Positions 24,767 to 33,611 of a stretch of DNA of 45,817 bases are shown piece by piece. The position numbers were made by a program, and so were the translations under genes. The notes under the pieces were generated by a model that was given only the letters and a program-made list of their open reading frames with translations, ran no database searches and was not told the DNA's origin. Origin of the DNA: Hyphomicrobiales bacterium. GTDB taxonomy: Bacteria; Pseudomonadota; Alphaproteobacteria; Rhizobiales; Rhizobiaceae. The stretch is taken from NCBI GenBank assembly GCA_900472625.1, contig UCIT01000025.1, positions 1 to 45,817 of the forward strand. Direction: 5' to 3'. Position 1 is the stretch's first letter. Each line of letters begins with the position of its first letter.

Positions 24767-25997
24767 CTTGTTCGGTCGGCAGGCCGTGATCCCCCGGCGC
24801 TGTTGTGTTGGAAGGGTATACGTATGGCCCGAGCCGCATCAGCAGAAAGCAGGCGACGACGAGGAGTGGTCCAAAAACGTATAGAGCCAAATCGTAGGAT
24901 CCTGTCGCATCGAAGGTAAAACCAAGCACGGCCGGACCGACAGCGTTCCCGATGAGGAAAATGCCGAATAGTAGGCCGTAGATTTCCGCAAAATGCCTGA
25001 CCCCGAAGTAGCGTGAAATCAGAAAAGGCAGGAGATCGATGTCGGCGCCGATTGCCGCACCCAACAGAACGGCACCGCAGACGATGACAGGATAGCTTCC
25101 GCCGAATAGGAGCAGGGAGATGCCAAAGATCGGGCATACGAAGAAGAAAATCGTGACATACGGTGCAAAGACGCGATCGAGCGCGTATCCGGCAGCCAGT
25201 CGGCCGATGATAAGTGCCACACCTGCGACCGAAAGCGCTGCCGTCGCCTGGACGGGTGACATGCCCTTGTCCGAAATCATTGAGACGAGATGCGCGAGGG
25301 CGCCGACGATCACCACGCCGCCCAAAAAGAATGCCAGCGCGATGGCGCGAAATTGAGGTGTTCGTACCGCATCACGGCGCGTCAGACCAACGGCTGCGGC
25401 CCTCGAAACCACAGCGTTTCTCGAGCCCGGATCGCGCAGAAACAATAGTACCGGCATGAAAGCAAGCAAGAGGATGGCTACAGCGAGGCCGACATAGGTT
25501 CCGCGCCATCCCAGATACTGCAAGAGATAGGCTGCGTATTGTGGGATCACGACGGTGCCAAGTCCAACGCCTGAGATGGCTATGCCGAGAGCAAGGCCGC
25601 GCTCCCTGTCGAACCACAAAGTAATCGCTTTCGAATAGGCGTTCGGCGTTTGCCCGATCGCGAGGAGACCGGCCATCGCGAACATTACGAAGACGATGGC
25701 GGGATTAGCCGGTAGGAGAGCCAACGACGCGACGCCGAGCGCATGCAGCGGGACCATGACCAGTAGACAGCGCCGATAACCATATCGGTCGACCGCCGCG
25801 CCGAAAAAGGGTATGGCAATGGCGGTCATTAGTAGAGCGGCACTCATAGCAGCGGAAAATACGCCCCGACTGATGCCGAGATCAAGAGCCACGGGTTTTA
25901 AAAGTACGCTGAAGCCATATGTATTGATCGACCCGTTGGATACGACCATGGCGAGCGTCGAGGCTACGACGATCCACCACCTGCTGCGGTTTTCCAT
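24750..25997 (-). CDS. MFS transporter, oxalate/formate or monocarboxylate type
   Basis: A 415-aa protein with about 12 hydrophobic segments. The start 'MENRSRWWIVVASTLAMVVSNGSINTYGF' in two stretches, the loop 'AVDRYGYRRCL' and 'LWFDRERGLALGIAISG' after helix 4 are typical of the MCT/oxalate-formate antiporter group. ATG 25997 lies 5 nt after GGAGG. It follows the dioxygenase gene by 146 bp and probably moves a substrate or acid product of the meta-cleavage block. A second, different MFS gene serves the other block, so the two may carry different compounds. Confidence 0.88.
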   Translation of the reverse strand: MENRSRWWIVVASTLAMVVSNGSINTYGFSVLLKPVALDLGISRGVFSAAMSAALLMTAIAIPFFGAAVDRYGYRRCLLVMVPLHALGVASLALLPANPAIVFVMFAMAGLLAIGQTPNAYSKAITLWFDRERGLALGIAISGVGLGTVVIPQYAAYLLQYLGWRGTYVGLAVAILLLAFMPVLLFLRDPGSRNAVVSRAAAVGLTRRDAVRTPQFRAIALAFFLGGVVIVGALAHLVSMISDKGMSPVQATAALSVAGVALIIGRLAAGYALDRVFAPYVTIFFFVCPIFGISLLLFGGSYPVIVCGAVLLGAAIGADIDLLPFLISRYFGVRHFAEIYGLLFGIFLIGNAVGPAVLGFTFDATGSYDLALYVFGPLLVVACFLLMRLGPYVYPSNTTAPGDHGLPTEQVNGAH

Positions 25998-26143
25998 TCC
26001 ATCCTCCAATCGTTCGAAATGATAAAATTTGCGGCGCGCAGGCGCTCGCCACTTCCCTGGCCAGCAGCTATCGGATGCACCGGCCTGTCCAGACTCATTA
26101 TTGGTATCCAGCTCGGTGCAAGACGATTGCCTAGCGTGGCCAA

Positions 26144-27109
26144 TCAAGTCTGGCTCTCGCCCTCGTAGTTCGTGGTAAAATCCGAAGGCGGCGTAGGACC
26201 CCATATGTAAAAGGCATCCTCGGGCGCGTGATCGCCCGCTTGCCAATCGTGATCGGCTGAGACGTAATCGATATCGGAAGAATATTCGGAATAGCTGCCC
26301 CAGGGATCGCGGACGTAATGGAAATAGTTCGAGCCCAGAACATGACGCCCGAGCCCCCATCCGCGCGAGAAACCCTTGTCCGCCATCTGCATTGCGCCAA
26401 GACCGACCTCGTTGATCGAACCGACATCCCAACTGAGATGGTGAAGCCCGGGTGCATCCGACTTCGCGAATGCGACTAGGTGATGGTCGCTGCCGTGCAC
26501 GCCATGTAGGAAGGCTATGCCGTCACCAGAGCGGTCGGAAAGACGCAGTCCCAGCACGCTGGTGTAGAAAATAATCGCTCTATCGACATCGCGCGTGAAA
26601 ATGAGGATATGGGCGAGGCGCCGCGGATGCACGGTTTCCGCCTTGGAGCGCAGCGGCGCCGCGGCTTGGTTGGCTGCAACCGAAATGTTCGATGTCTCCG
26701 ACTTTTGGCTGGGTGAGGTCTTTTCGGCGACACGGAGCTCAATCAGGTTCCCATCGTGATCGCGGAACCAGAAGCCGTTGCTCTCGAAGCCGGGCGGCGG
26801 ATCGATCAATTTCACGCCCTGCCCTTCGACATGACCTCGAAACATCTGAAGGTCGTCCTCGAAAACGCCGAAGGAAAGGAAGCTCATCTTTTTGCTTGGG
26901 CCTTCGGTCAGCGAGCCCCAGCGGTGTCCGTGACCGAAGGTGTAGAGGCCCAGCAGATTACCCTCCTCCCGCACGTCGAGCCCGAAGGCTGTGTAGAACT
27001 CCTGTGCCTTCTTCAGATCAGGCACGAACATGTTGAAGTTGTCCATGGAGTGGATCCCAAGGACGCCTTCCCGCCGGCTTGCACCGACGAAGCCTCGAAT
27101 AGCAGTCAT
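26144..27109 (-). CDS. extradiol ring-cleavage dioxygenase (two-domain VOC type)
   Basis: A 321-aa type I extradiol dioxygenase with two VOC domains (about 18-130 and 163-290). The second domain has the iron ligands H167 ('RLAHIL'), H223 or H224 ('GLHHLSWDV') and E275 ('SYSEYSSD'), and the fingerprint 'HYVRDPWG'. It opens a catechol-type ring next to the diol with O2 to give a yellow muconic semialdehyde or keto acid. The ATG follows GGAGG. It lies 19 bp after the FAA hydrolase gene, which acts on such ring-cleavage products, and is divergent from a ring hydroxylase. Confidence 0.92.
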   Translation of the reverse strand: MTAIRGFVGASRREGVLGIHSMDNFNMFVPDLKKAQEFYTAFGLDVREEGNLLGLYTFGHGHRWGSLTEGPSKKMSFLSFGVFEDDLQMFRGHVEGQGVKLIDPPPGFESNGFWFRDHDGNLIELRVAEKTSPSQKSETSNISVAANQAAAPLRSKAETVHPRRLAHILIFTRDVDRAIIFYTSVLGLRLSDRSGDGIAFLHGVHGSDHHLVAFAKSDAPGLHHLSWDVGSINEVGLGAMQMADKGFSRGWGLGRHVLGSNYFHYVRDPWGSYSEYSSDIDYVSADHDWQAGDHAPEDAFYIWGPTPPSDFTTNYEGESQT

Positions 27110-27128
27110 TTGATTCCTCCCTGACCGA

Positions 27129-28007
27129 TCAGGCGGCGACGCGCCCCCCGACCTCCTCGTCGCGGATGGTATTTGCTAGAACGCCGATGCGCTCGATTTC
27201 GACTTCACAAACGTCGCCAGGCCTCATGAAGAGCGGCGGCTTACGGGCTGCCCCGATACCGGCCGGGGTACCACTGATGATTAAATCCCCTGGCTCTAGC
27301 GTCATAGTGCGGCTGAGGATCGACACGAGCGATGCAATGCCGAAGACCATGTCGTCGATATTCGCGTCTTGGACGACCTGGCCGTTGAGCCGCGTCAGGA
27401 GGCGAAGACCAGCGCAACCCGGCGGCAATTCGTCCGCCGTCACGAACTCGGGTCCGAATGCTCCGGTAGAATCGAAGTTCTTGCCGATCGTCCATTGCGG
27501 GGTGAAATGCTGATATTCTCGGATCGAGCCGTCGTTGAAGATTGAATATCCGGCGACGTGCTCCAGCGCGTCCTCCTCTGCGATCTTCGTGCCCCCCTTT
27601 CCGATTATCGCGACCAGTTCGCCCTCGTAGTCCAAGGTCTCAGACAAGGTGGGGCGAACGATCGCATCGCCATGCGCGATGATGCTGGAACTGAAGCGCG
27701 CGAATATCGTCGGATACTGAGGCTGCGCATAGCCCGACTCGGCCGAATGGTCGCGGTAGTTTAGGCCAACGCACAACAGTTTCTTCGATTTTGAAAACGG
27801 CGGAAGATAGCCGATGCGATCGACCGGTATCTCGCTGCCCGACATCAGAATTCGAGCGGCGTCGTCGAAGCCGGCTTTCGTTCGGGCGACGATATCGTCA
27901 AGCGTCCCGGGGAAAGCCGGATCATCCGCATAGAGGCCAACCAAGCGGCCATTATTGGAAATGGCGAGGCCTTCGAGCCCACTGAGATGAAATCGCACAA
28001 ATCGCAT
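27129..28007 (-). CDS. fumarylacetoacetate hydrolase-family enzyme
   Basis: A 292-aa FAH-fold protein. Metal ligands E128 and E130 are in 'DYEGELVAIIGKGG' and D159 in 'IFNDGS'; 'ISGTPAGIG' near residue 250 is the family signature. Members include fumarylpyruvate and acylpyruvate hydrolases, 2-hydroxyhepta-2,4-dienedioate isomerase and ring-cleavage product hydrolases. Beside an extradiol dioxygenase the likely job is to hydrolyse, hydrate or isomerise the ring-cleavage product. It is the first gene of the leftward arm, divergent from the monooxygenase gene. Confidence 0.9.
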   Translation of the reverse strand: MRFVRFHLSGLEGLAISNNGRLVGLYADDPAFPGTLDDIVARTKAGFDDAARILMSGSEIPVDRIGYLPPFSKSKKLLCVGLNYRDHSAESGYAQPQYPTIFARFSSSIIAHGDAIVRPTLSETLDYEGELVAIIGKGGTKIAEEDALEHVAGYSIFNDGSIREYQHFTPQWTIGKNFDSTGAFGPEFVTADELPPGCAGLRLLTRLNGQVVQDANIDDMVFGIASLVSILSRTMTLEPGDLIISGTPAGIGAARKPPLFMRPGDVCEVEIERIGVLANTIRDEEVGGRVAA

Positions 28008-28034
28008 GATGTTTTCTCCAATCGATGTCTTGCC

Positions 28035-28047
28035 CCGATATCATCGG
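28035..28047. promoter_or_regulatory. short palindrome between divergent catabolic genes
   Basis: CCGAT and ATCGG flank three bases. It lies in the 148-bp divergent promoter region between the FAA hydrolase and monooxygenase genes and could be an operator, for example for the nearby GntR protein. Such a short repeat can arise by chance. Confidence 0.3.
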
Positions 28048-28155
28048 AACAAAATGGATTTGTCAAACAGAAATATATTTTAATTCGATACGGTCCGTGT
28101 TATTTCCTTTGCCTGTCGGCGAGAAAAATGCCGGGAAAACGAAGTGGAGGACCTG

Positions 28156-29778
28156 ATGAACGAGTATGATTTGGCGATTGTCGGCCGTGGCCCGGTCGGA
28201 CTGGCGCTGGCCGCATTTGCAGCCCAGTTGAAGCTTCGTGTTGCTATCATCGAGAAGCATCGGGACTCGTACGCTCTGCCCCGTGCCGGACATGTCGATC
28301 ACGAAATCGTCCGCTTGTTTCAGTCGGTAGGTGTCGCCGAAGCGATGCTCGAGGACAGCTACCCGACCACTGAATACGTGTGGGTCAACGCGGGTGGTGA
28401 AGTCATGCTGGAATTCGACTGGGGTGCAAAGGGCGTCTCTGGATACAATTCCGACTACATGCAGTTCCAGCCGGTATTCGAAGCCGAACTTTCACGGGTG
28501 ATCGGCGAGTCCGGCTGTATCGATCAATATATGGAGCAAGAGGTTCAGAACCTTGCCGAGGACACGACCGGCGTGACACTTCGCCTGGCACGGACCGTCA
28601 CCGTTCCGGGTCAGCTGCGCCCGGTGGCAACGGACGACGTCTCCCACATCCGGGCTCGGTACGTAGTCGCAGCCGACGGCGCCAACAGCGGCCTGCGCAC
28701 GCAACTTGGCATCGAACGCGACGATTTCGGCTTTAACGAAAAATGGCTGGTGGTGGACGCACGCAAGAAGCGCGAGTTTTCCTTGGAATTCGACTGCGGC
28801 CAGATATGCGACCCGACGCGCCCGGTCACCGTCCTTCCCTTGGGGAAGCGGCACCGGCGTTGGGAGTGGGCGCTGCTACCGGGAGAGACGGCAGCTGATC
28901 TGCAACAGCCGGCGGCCGCGTGGCGATTGCTTGGTGAGCGGGGCATCGGTCCTGACGACATCGAGATCATCCGGCAGCTCGTCTATACATTCGAGGCGCG
29001 TCATGCGAAAACCTGGCACAAGGGCCGGATCTTCCTTGCCGGCGACGCCGCCCACACAATGCCCCCCTTTATGGGCCAGGGTATGTGCTCGGGCCTGCGT
29101 GACGCCAAGAACCTTGCTTGGAAGCTCGATCTCGTTCTTCGTGGCGTATCGGCTCCTGCTCTGCTGGAAACCTATGAGGAGGAGCGATCGCCACACACCC
29201 GGGACTGGACGATGATATCGCTCGAGGCCGGCAAAGTTCCGTGCACGCTCGATCCGGAGGAGGCGCGGCTGCGCGACGAGCGCTTCCGCCAGGGTTGGCG
29301 CCCGCCAATGCCCGATTTCCCGAAGCTGAGAAACGGCGTCATCGCGACCGGTCAATCCGAACGGTTAGGCGGAACGCTGAGCCTCCAGGCACCAGTGCGC
29401 GTGAACGGGGAAACGAGGCTGTTCGATGATTTCTTCCCCACCGACAGCTTCGTATTCATCAGCACGCAGACCAATCCGGCTTCTGTTCTTACCTCCCGCC
29501 AGCGTGCGCTTCTGGAGCGCGTCGGTGTCCGATACGTCCATATCGGCGAGGATGGCGATGCTCAGGACGTGGAAGCGGCCTATTCGACCTACTTCAAAGC
29601 GAACGGGATCGAAGCCATCATCCACCGCCCCGACCTTTACGTGTTTGGGGCCGTCAACACCATGGCGGATCTTGCATCGCTGACGGACGACTTGCTCGGG
29701 CATCTGTATCTGACCGCCGCGGTCACGGAGCCGGCTTGCGACGCCGTCCCCGGAAAAGAGGAGAAGTCCGTTGCCTGA
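28156..29778 (+). CDS. FAD-dependent aromatic monooxygenase (MhpA-like)
   Basis: A 540-aa class A flavoprotein hydroxylase. The dinucleotide motif 'GRGPVG' is at residues 10-15, the 'DG' motif is in 'VVAADGANSG', and the 'GD' motif 'LAGDAAHTMPP' is near 296. The ATG at 28156 follows GGAGG. The length and C-terminal thioredoxin-like part match 3-(3-hydroxyphenyl)propionate hydroxylase and related phenol hydroxylases. It uses NAD(P)H and O2 to add a hydroxyl group ortho to an existing one, giving the diol for the extradiol dioxygenase encoded in the opposite direction. The natural substrate is unknown. Confidence 0.93.
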   Translation: MNEYDLAIVGRGPVGLALAAFAAQLKLRVAIIEKHRDSYALPRAGHVDHEIVRLFQSVGVAEAMLEDSYPTTEYVWVNAGGEVMLEFDWGAKGVSGYNSDYMQFQPVFEAELSRVIGESGCIDQYMEQEVQNLAEDTTGVTLRLARTVTVPGQLRPVATDDVSHIRARYVVAADGANSGLRTQLGIERDDFGFNEKWLVVDARKKREFSLEFDCGQICDPTRPVTVLPLGKRHRRWEWALLPGETAADLQQPAAAWRLLGERGIGPDDIEIIRQLVYTFEARHAKTWHKGRIFLAGDAAHTMPPFMGQGMCSGLRDAKNLAWKLDLVLRGVSAPALLETYEEERSPHTRDWTMISLEAGKVPCTLDPEEARLRDERFRQGWRPPMPDFPKLRNGVIATGQSERLGGTLSLQAPVRVNGETRLFDDFFPTDSFVFISTQTNPASVLTSRQRALLERVGVRYVHIGEDGDAQDVEAAYSTYFKANGIEAIIHRPDLYVFGAVNTMADLASLTDDLLGHLYLTAAVTEPACDAVPGKEEKSVA

Positions 29779-30622
29779 GGCCCCTGCACTGTTCGCCGCA
29801 GGCCTGTCCTGGCCGGAGTCTCCAAGATGGAAGGACGGCATGTTGTACATATCCGACGTCCACAACTTTCGCCTGGTGAGGTTGAGCAGCGCGGGCGAAG
29901 TCGAACCGATCTGCGATGTTCCCGGCCGGCCCGCGGGAATGGATTTTGCCGAGGATGGCACCCTTCTTCTGGCGACCGGGGTCGGTCGCCAGTTGCTTTG
30001 CATCGAGCCGATATCGGGCAGAAGCGAGGTAATTGCCGACCTTGGCGATCATGCAAAGGCCTATCTCAACGACCTGATCACCCATCGCTCCGGTTGGTCT
30101 TGGTTCGGCGACACCGGCTTCCGCTTCGGCGTCGATACGCCAAGCGCCTGTGGTAGCCTTTGGGGCTACCATAATGAACATGGTCTGCGAAAAGTCGCCG
30201 AGGACGTGTTCTTTCCGAACGGCATTGCCCTGACCGACGATCAACGGACACTGTACCTCGCCGAAACGTTCGGCAAGCGCATCACCGCCTTCGACGTCAG
30301 TCCAGAGGGTGAGCTTTCCAACCGGCGGGTTCATGCCGAGCTTCCCGGCGAGGTCGATGGTCTTTGCCTGGACGCGGATGGACATCTGTGGGCGCCGATG
30401 CTTTTCGCGGGCGACTTCCTGCGCATCGGGCCTCATGGCGGCGTCACAGCGACGGTTGCATTTCCCGGGAAAAGCGCAATCGCCTGCGTCTTCGGCGGGG
30501 AGGACCGGCAGACACTGTTCATGTGCGTGAGCACGACTGACAATGCCGACCCCCAGAAGCCTGTCAGGCATGGTGAGATCTACACGTTGGCCGGAGGGGT
30601 GCGTGGGGCGGGACGACCGTGA
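29771..30622 (+). CDS. SMP-30/gluconolactonase-family lactonase
   Basis: A 283-aa six-bladed propeller protein. Metal ligands fit E16 ('WPESPRW'), N100 ('AYLNDL'), the asparagine in 'FPNGIAL' and the aspartate in 'VDGLCLDADG'. It starts at a TTG overlapping the monooxygenase stop by 8 bp, so translation is coupled. Enzymes of this family hydrolyse lactones with Ca2+ or Zn2+. In a ring-cleavage pathway it may open a lactone formed from a ring-fission product; sugar-lactone hydrolysis is also possible given the sugar-type importer nearby. Confidence 0.88.
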   Translation: MPEAPALFAAGLSWPESPRWKDGMLYISDVHNFRLVRLSSAGEVEPICDVPGRPAGMDFAEDGTLLLATGVGRQLLCIEPISGRSEVIADLGDHAKAYLNDLITHRSGWSWFGDTGFRFGVDTPSACGSLWGYHNEHGLRKVAEDVFFPNGIALTDDQRTLYLAETFGKRITAFDVSPEGELSNRRVHAELPGEVDGLCLDADGHLWAPMLFAGDFLRIGPHGGVTATVAFPGKSAIACVFGGEDRQTLFMCVSTTDNADPQKPVRHGEIYTLAGGVRGAGRP

Positions 30623-30733
30623 TGCGCGCCTTGTCTCAACAAGATGCTGATCGTCGGGCGACATCGCAGACCAGTGGAATTTCGCCCTCGGAACCTATAT
30701 TCCCCTATTAAATAGATTCTGAGAGGCTCCGGA

Positions 30734-31405
30734 ATGAGTTCCAGCACAGCACTAACCCAGGCTGACACCATCTATGAGCAGCTGAAGGAGAACATCCTTA
30801 GCTGCAAGCTGCCGCCCGGTGCGCGCATTCAGATTAATAGCGTCGCTAAGGATGCGGGGGTCAGTCTTGGAGCGGTGCGCGAAGCACTATCGCGACTTGC
30901 GGCGGAAGACATGGCAGTTGCGACCGCGCAGAAGGGCTTTACCGTTCCTGAAGTCTCCACAGACGATCTCATGGATATCGTCAACACCCGTATTCAGATC
31001 GAGGAACTTTGTATCCGCGCGTCGATCGAAAAGGGCGACATCGAGTGGGAAACCGCTCTTGTCGCTGCCTTTCACCGCCTTCAACGATTGCCTGAAGTCG
31101 ATAACGAAGAACGTTCGATGTTGAGCGAGAAGTGGTCACAGGCGCACCAGCAATTCCATCTGGCAATCGTTGCGGCGTGCCAAAGCCCTTCCCTTCTGAA
31201 GATCCGCGCGGGCCTTTTTGCACAGACCGAACGATATCGGCGGCTCTCCGTCCCCTTACGCAAGTCGCAGCGAGACGTAGTGGCGGAGCACAAAGCAATC
31301 TTTGAGGCAACGATCGAGCGCGATGCCGACAAGGCCGTCATTTTGACGGCGCAGCATCTCCGCCTGACTGCCGACATCATCATTACCTCGATGAGCCAAA
31401 GGTAA
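30734..31405 (+). CDS. GntR/FadR-family transcriptional regulator
   Basis: A 223-aa regulator with an N-terminal winged helix (about residues 10-75: 'IYEQLKENILSCKLPPGARI', 'GAVREALSRLAAEDM') and a C-terminal FCD effector domain (about 85-215) with histidines that usually bind a metal ('HQQFHLAIV', 'EHKAIF', 'AQHLRLTADI'). It lies 111 bp after the SMP-30 gene, same strand, and probably controls the meta-cleavage genes in response to an acid intermediate. A decayed copy of its 3' end lies just downstream. Confidence 0.92.
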   Translation: MSSSTALTQADTIYEQLKENILSCKLPPGARIQINSVAKDAGVSLGAVREALSRLAAEDMAVATAQKGFTVPEVSTDDLMDIVNTRIQIEELCIRASIEKGDIEWETALVAAFHRLQRLPEVDNEERSMLSEKWSQAHQQFHLAIVAACQSPSLLKIRAGLFAQTERYRRLSVPLRKSQRDVVAEHKAIFEATIERDADKAVILTAQHLRLTADIIITSMSQR

Positions 31406-31440
31406 CGTCTGTTTCCAACACCGAGCCCGAACTGCTCCGA

Positions 31441-31580
31441 GATGACAGCAAAACCCTGCCACAGCATCCTGTATGAACGGGTTGACACCTGAGCCGGTCG
31501 ATCCTGCTTGCAGAACCGTGTGCAGGAGAAGGGAAAACCACCGGTAACCTAGATCTAGTGATCCCGGGAGCGGCGTGGTG
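31441..31580 (-). pseudogene. decayed fragment of the ABC permease 3' end
   Basis: On the minus strand this can be read as 'LLHTVLQAGSTGSGVNPFIQDAVAG', in two short stretches, which matches the intact permease segment 'LVLAVLQSGLTALGVDPFVQDVVTG'. The remainder is out of frame or deleted. It is a remnant of the tandem duplication and not expected to be functional. Confidence 0.7.
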
Positions 31581-31584
31581 AAGG

Positions 31585-31652
31585 CAGCGCCTGGAGGCCA
31601 TGCATCTTGCTTGAGCGGCGACATTATCATCACCTAGATGAGGTAGAAGCAA
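31585..31652 (+). pseudogene. decayed fragment of the gntR 3' end
   Basis: Bases about 31604-31645 correspond to the coding end of gntR. Where gntR reads 'LTADIIITSMSQR', this copy reads 'LSGDIIIT' and then a stop, with a single-base deletion just before. It is the other half of the duplicated junction. Confidence 0.6.
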
Positions 31653-31665
31653 CGTTTGTTGTCCA

Positions 31666-32646
31666 TCACCGAGCCCGAAAAGCTCCGAGATGGAAGCGAC
31701 GCTGGACGTCGTTCGAGCGCCGCCGGAAATCCAGCCCGTCGAGAAGTCCGACGATCAGCAGCACGGCGCCCGTCACGACGTCCTGTACGAACGGATCGAC
31801 CCCGAGCGCGGTCAAGCCTGATTGAAGCACCGCGAGTACGAGAACCCCACCAGCAATCCCGATCGGATGACCTCGCCCACCCCTGAAGGAGACGCCGCCG
31901 ATGATGGCGGCAGCCGCCGCCGGCACCAGCGGATTGGAGAGTGGCGTGGGCGAAGCAGCCGCTAGGCTGAAGCTCAACAACGCTCCGCCGATGGCACTGC
32001 ACATCCCGGCGATCACGAAGGTCGCGGTGACGACGGTTCCCACCCGCACGCCCGCGACCATGGCAGCCTTCGGGTCACTACCCGAAGCCAAGAGGTCACG
32101 CCCCGGCCGCGTAAGCGAAATCGCTAGAGCCGCGATCGCGAAAAGCACGACGGCGACAAAGCAACGCAGCGACAACGGCCCCCACAGCGGCTGGTCGAGC
32201 AGGGCAGGAATGTCCCTCAGAGGCAGGGCGATCTCCCGGTTACCGGTCACGACATAAGCCAGTCCGGTCGCTGTCAGAAGGCCGCCCAGGGTCACGCCGA
32301 TAGAACTGAGATTGAGTTTGACGATCAGCGACCCCTGGACGAAGCCGAAAGCCGCGCCGGTCGCAAGGGCCGCAAGAAGGCCCAGCCACGGGTTCGTCGC
32401 GCCAGCGATCACCGCAACGCATCCTGACAGGGCGACGACGCCGCCGACGGAAAGATCGAAGTTTCTGACCAGGATAGTCAGGCCAAGCGCTAGCGCCACC
32501 GGTCCGAGTGTCGCGAACTGCTGCATCACCGCATAGACGGTCGATTCGCTGAGGATCCGATTGCCGTCGACTACGGCGAGGATCGCTACTGTCGCGAGAA
32601 GAAGCAGATAGACCCTGACGATCCTGTTGGACAACATGGTGCGCAT
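31666..32646 (-). CDS. ribose-type ABC transporter permease
   Basis: A 326-aa BPD_transp_2 permease with 8-10 hydrophobic segments and the RbsC-like stretch 'NFDLSVGGVVALSG' near residue 80, plus 'GGVSFRGGRG' near 270. The ATG overlaps the stop of the upstream permease gene (TGATG), so the two are coupled and probably form a heterodimer. It is the last gene of the importer. Its 3' end is in the right-hand copy of the junction duplication, and the protein tail after 'LLDGLDFRRR' may differ from relatives for that reason. Confidence 0.92.
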   Translation of the reverse strand: MRTMLSNRIVRVYLLLLATVAILAVVDGNRILSESTVYAVMQQFATLGPVALALGLTILVRNFDLSVGGVVALSGCVAVIAGATNPWLGLLAALATGAAFGFVQGSLIVKLNLSSIGVTLGGLLTATGLAYVVTGNREIALPLRDIPALLDQPLWGPLSLRCFVAVVLFAIAALAISLTRPGRDLLASGSDPKAAMVAGVRVGTVVTATFVIAGMCSAIGGALLSFSLAAASPTPLSNPLVPAAAAAIIGGVSFRGGRGHPIGIAGGVLVLAVLQSGLTALGVDPFVQDVVTGAVLLIVGLLDGLDFRRRSNDVQRRFHLGAFRAR

Positions 32647-33611
32647 CAACGCCGCCCCTTCCACTGAAGCACAATAACAAGAAGAACGATGAGACCAAGC
32701 CACAGATGCTGGATCTCGGTGCTGAACCCCCGCAGGATCAGAACCGCCTGGATAACGGCGATCGCAAGGGCCCCGAACAAGCTCCTCACGACCGAACCGC
32801 TGCCGCCGTGGATCAGCGTACCGCCGACCAGGACCGCACTGATTGCGCCATATTCGAAGCCGGCGCCGTGGAGAAGATCACCCGAGCCGTAGCGCGATGC
32901 CATCAGCACGGCGGAGACCGAGGTGAACACTCCTGCAATCGCATATGCCCAACTGGTGGATCGCCAAGGCTCCATACCGGCGGCCAGCAGCGCCGCCGGA
33001 TTAGAGCCCGACAGCACGATGGTCCGGCCGATGCGCGTGTATGACAGGATTGCCTGGCCGATGACAGCGCAGACCAGCAGAGCGACGAGGGGTCCGGGTA
33101 CGGGGCCAATATTCGTGGTGAAGATCTCGGCGCTGCCGTCGGTGATATAGACCCCCTGCCCGCCGGTGATGATGCTCGCAAGCCCGGTGATCAGCGACAA
33201 GGCCGCCATCGAGACGATGATCGGATTCGCCCGGAAATAGCCGATGATCCAGCCTTGGACCGCATTGAGGCTCGCGCCGAACATCAGGGTCGCGACAAAG
33301 GCTGGCCAGGTTCCCAAGGGAAGTGCCAAGACGAAAACGATCGTCGATGCCGCGAGGCTCGCCCCCAGACTGAAGGACATGATGTTGCCGCTCAGCGTTA
33401 TGAATGTCATGCCGATTCCGACGCAGCCAACGAAGGACATTCCGGACAGCAGCGACCGGATGCTCGCCTGCGAGACGAAGCCCGGCGTGGACAGGGCGAA
33501 CACCGCGAACGCAAGAAAGATCGCGCCGCGCAGATAGTGGCTGGTCCTGAAGGCGGCCAGTCGACCCTGCGCTTGCTGCGGTGTGGGTGAGACGAAAACC
33601 TGCTGGGTCAT
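32646..33611 (-). CDS. ribose-type ABC transporter permease
   Basis: A 321-aa RbsC-like permease with many hydrophobic segments and the motifs 'LSGNIMSFSLGASLA' near residue 75 and 'VLVGGTLIHGGSGSV' near 260. It overlaps the ATPase gene by 4 bp at its start and the second permease gene by 1 bp at its end. Two separate permeases suggest a heterodimeric channel, as in autoinducer-2 (LsrC/LsrD) and some sugar importers. The substrate is set by the binding protein and is unknown. Confidence 0.92.
   Translation of the reverse strand: MTQQVFVSPTPQQAQGRLAAFRTSHYLRGAIFLAFAVFALSTPGFVSQASIRSLLSGMSFVGCVGIGMTFITLSGNIMSFSLGASLAASTIVFVLALPLGTWPAFVATLMFGASLNAVQGWIIGYFRANPIIVSMAALSLITGLASIITGGQGVYITDGSAEIFTTNIGPVPGPLVALLVCAVIGQAILSYTRIGRTIVLSGSNPAALLAAGMEPWRSTSWAYAIAGVFTSVSAVLMASRYGSGDLLHGAGFEYGAISAVLVGGTLIHGGSGSVVRSLFGALAIAVIQAVLILRGFSTEIQHLWLGLIVLLVIVLQWKGRR

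Larger units (their letters stand above)
31373..31697. repeat. diverged tandem duplication at a convergent gene junction
   Basis: Bases 31373-31446 and 31620-31697 align at an offset of 247-248 bp with roughly 80% identity. Shared blocks include 'ccgagcccga' (31421 and 31669) and 'gctccgagatg'. The copied unit holds the end of gntR and the end of the ABC permease gene. A further match ('cctgta', 31468 and 31782) at an offset of 314 shows that the left copy has lost about 66 bp. The real gntR end lies in the left copy and the real permease end in the right copy; the other halves are decayed. Confidence 0.75.
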
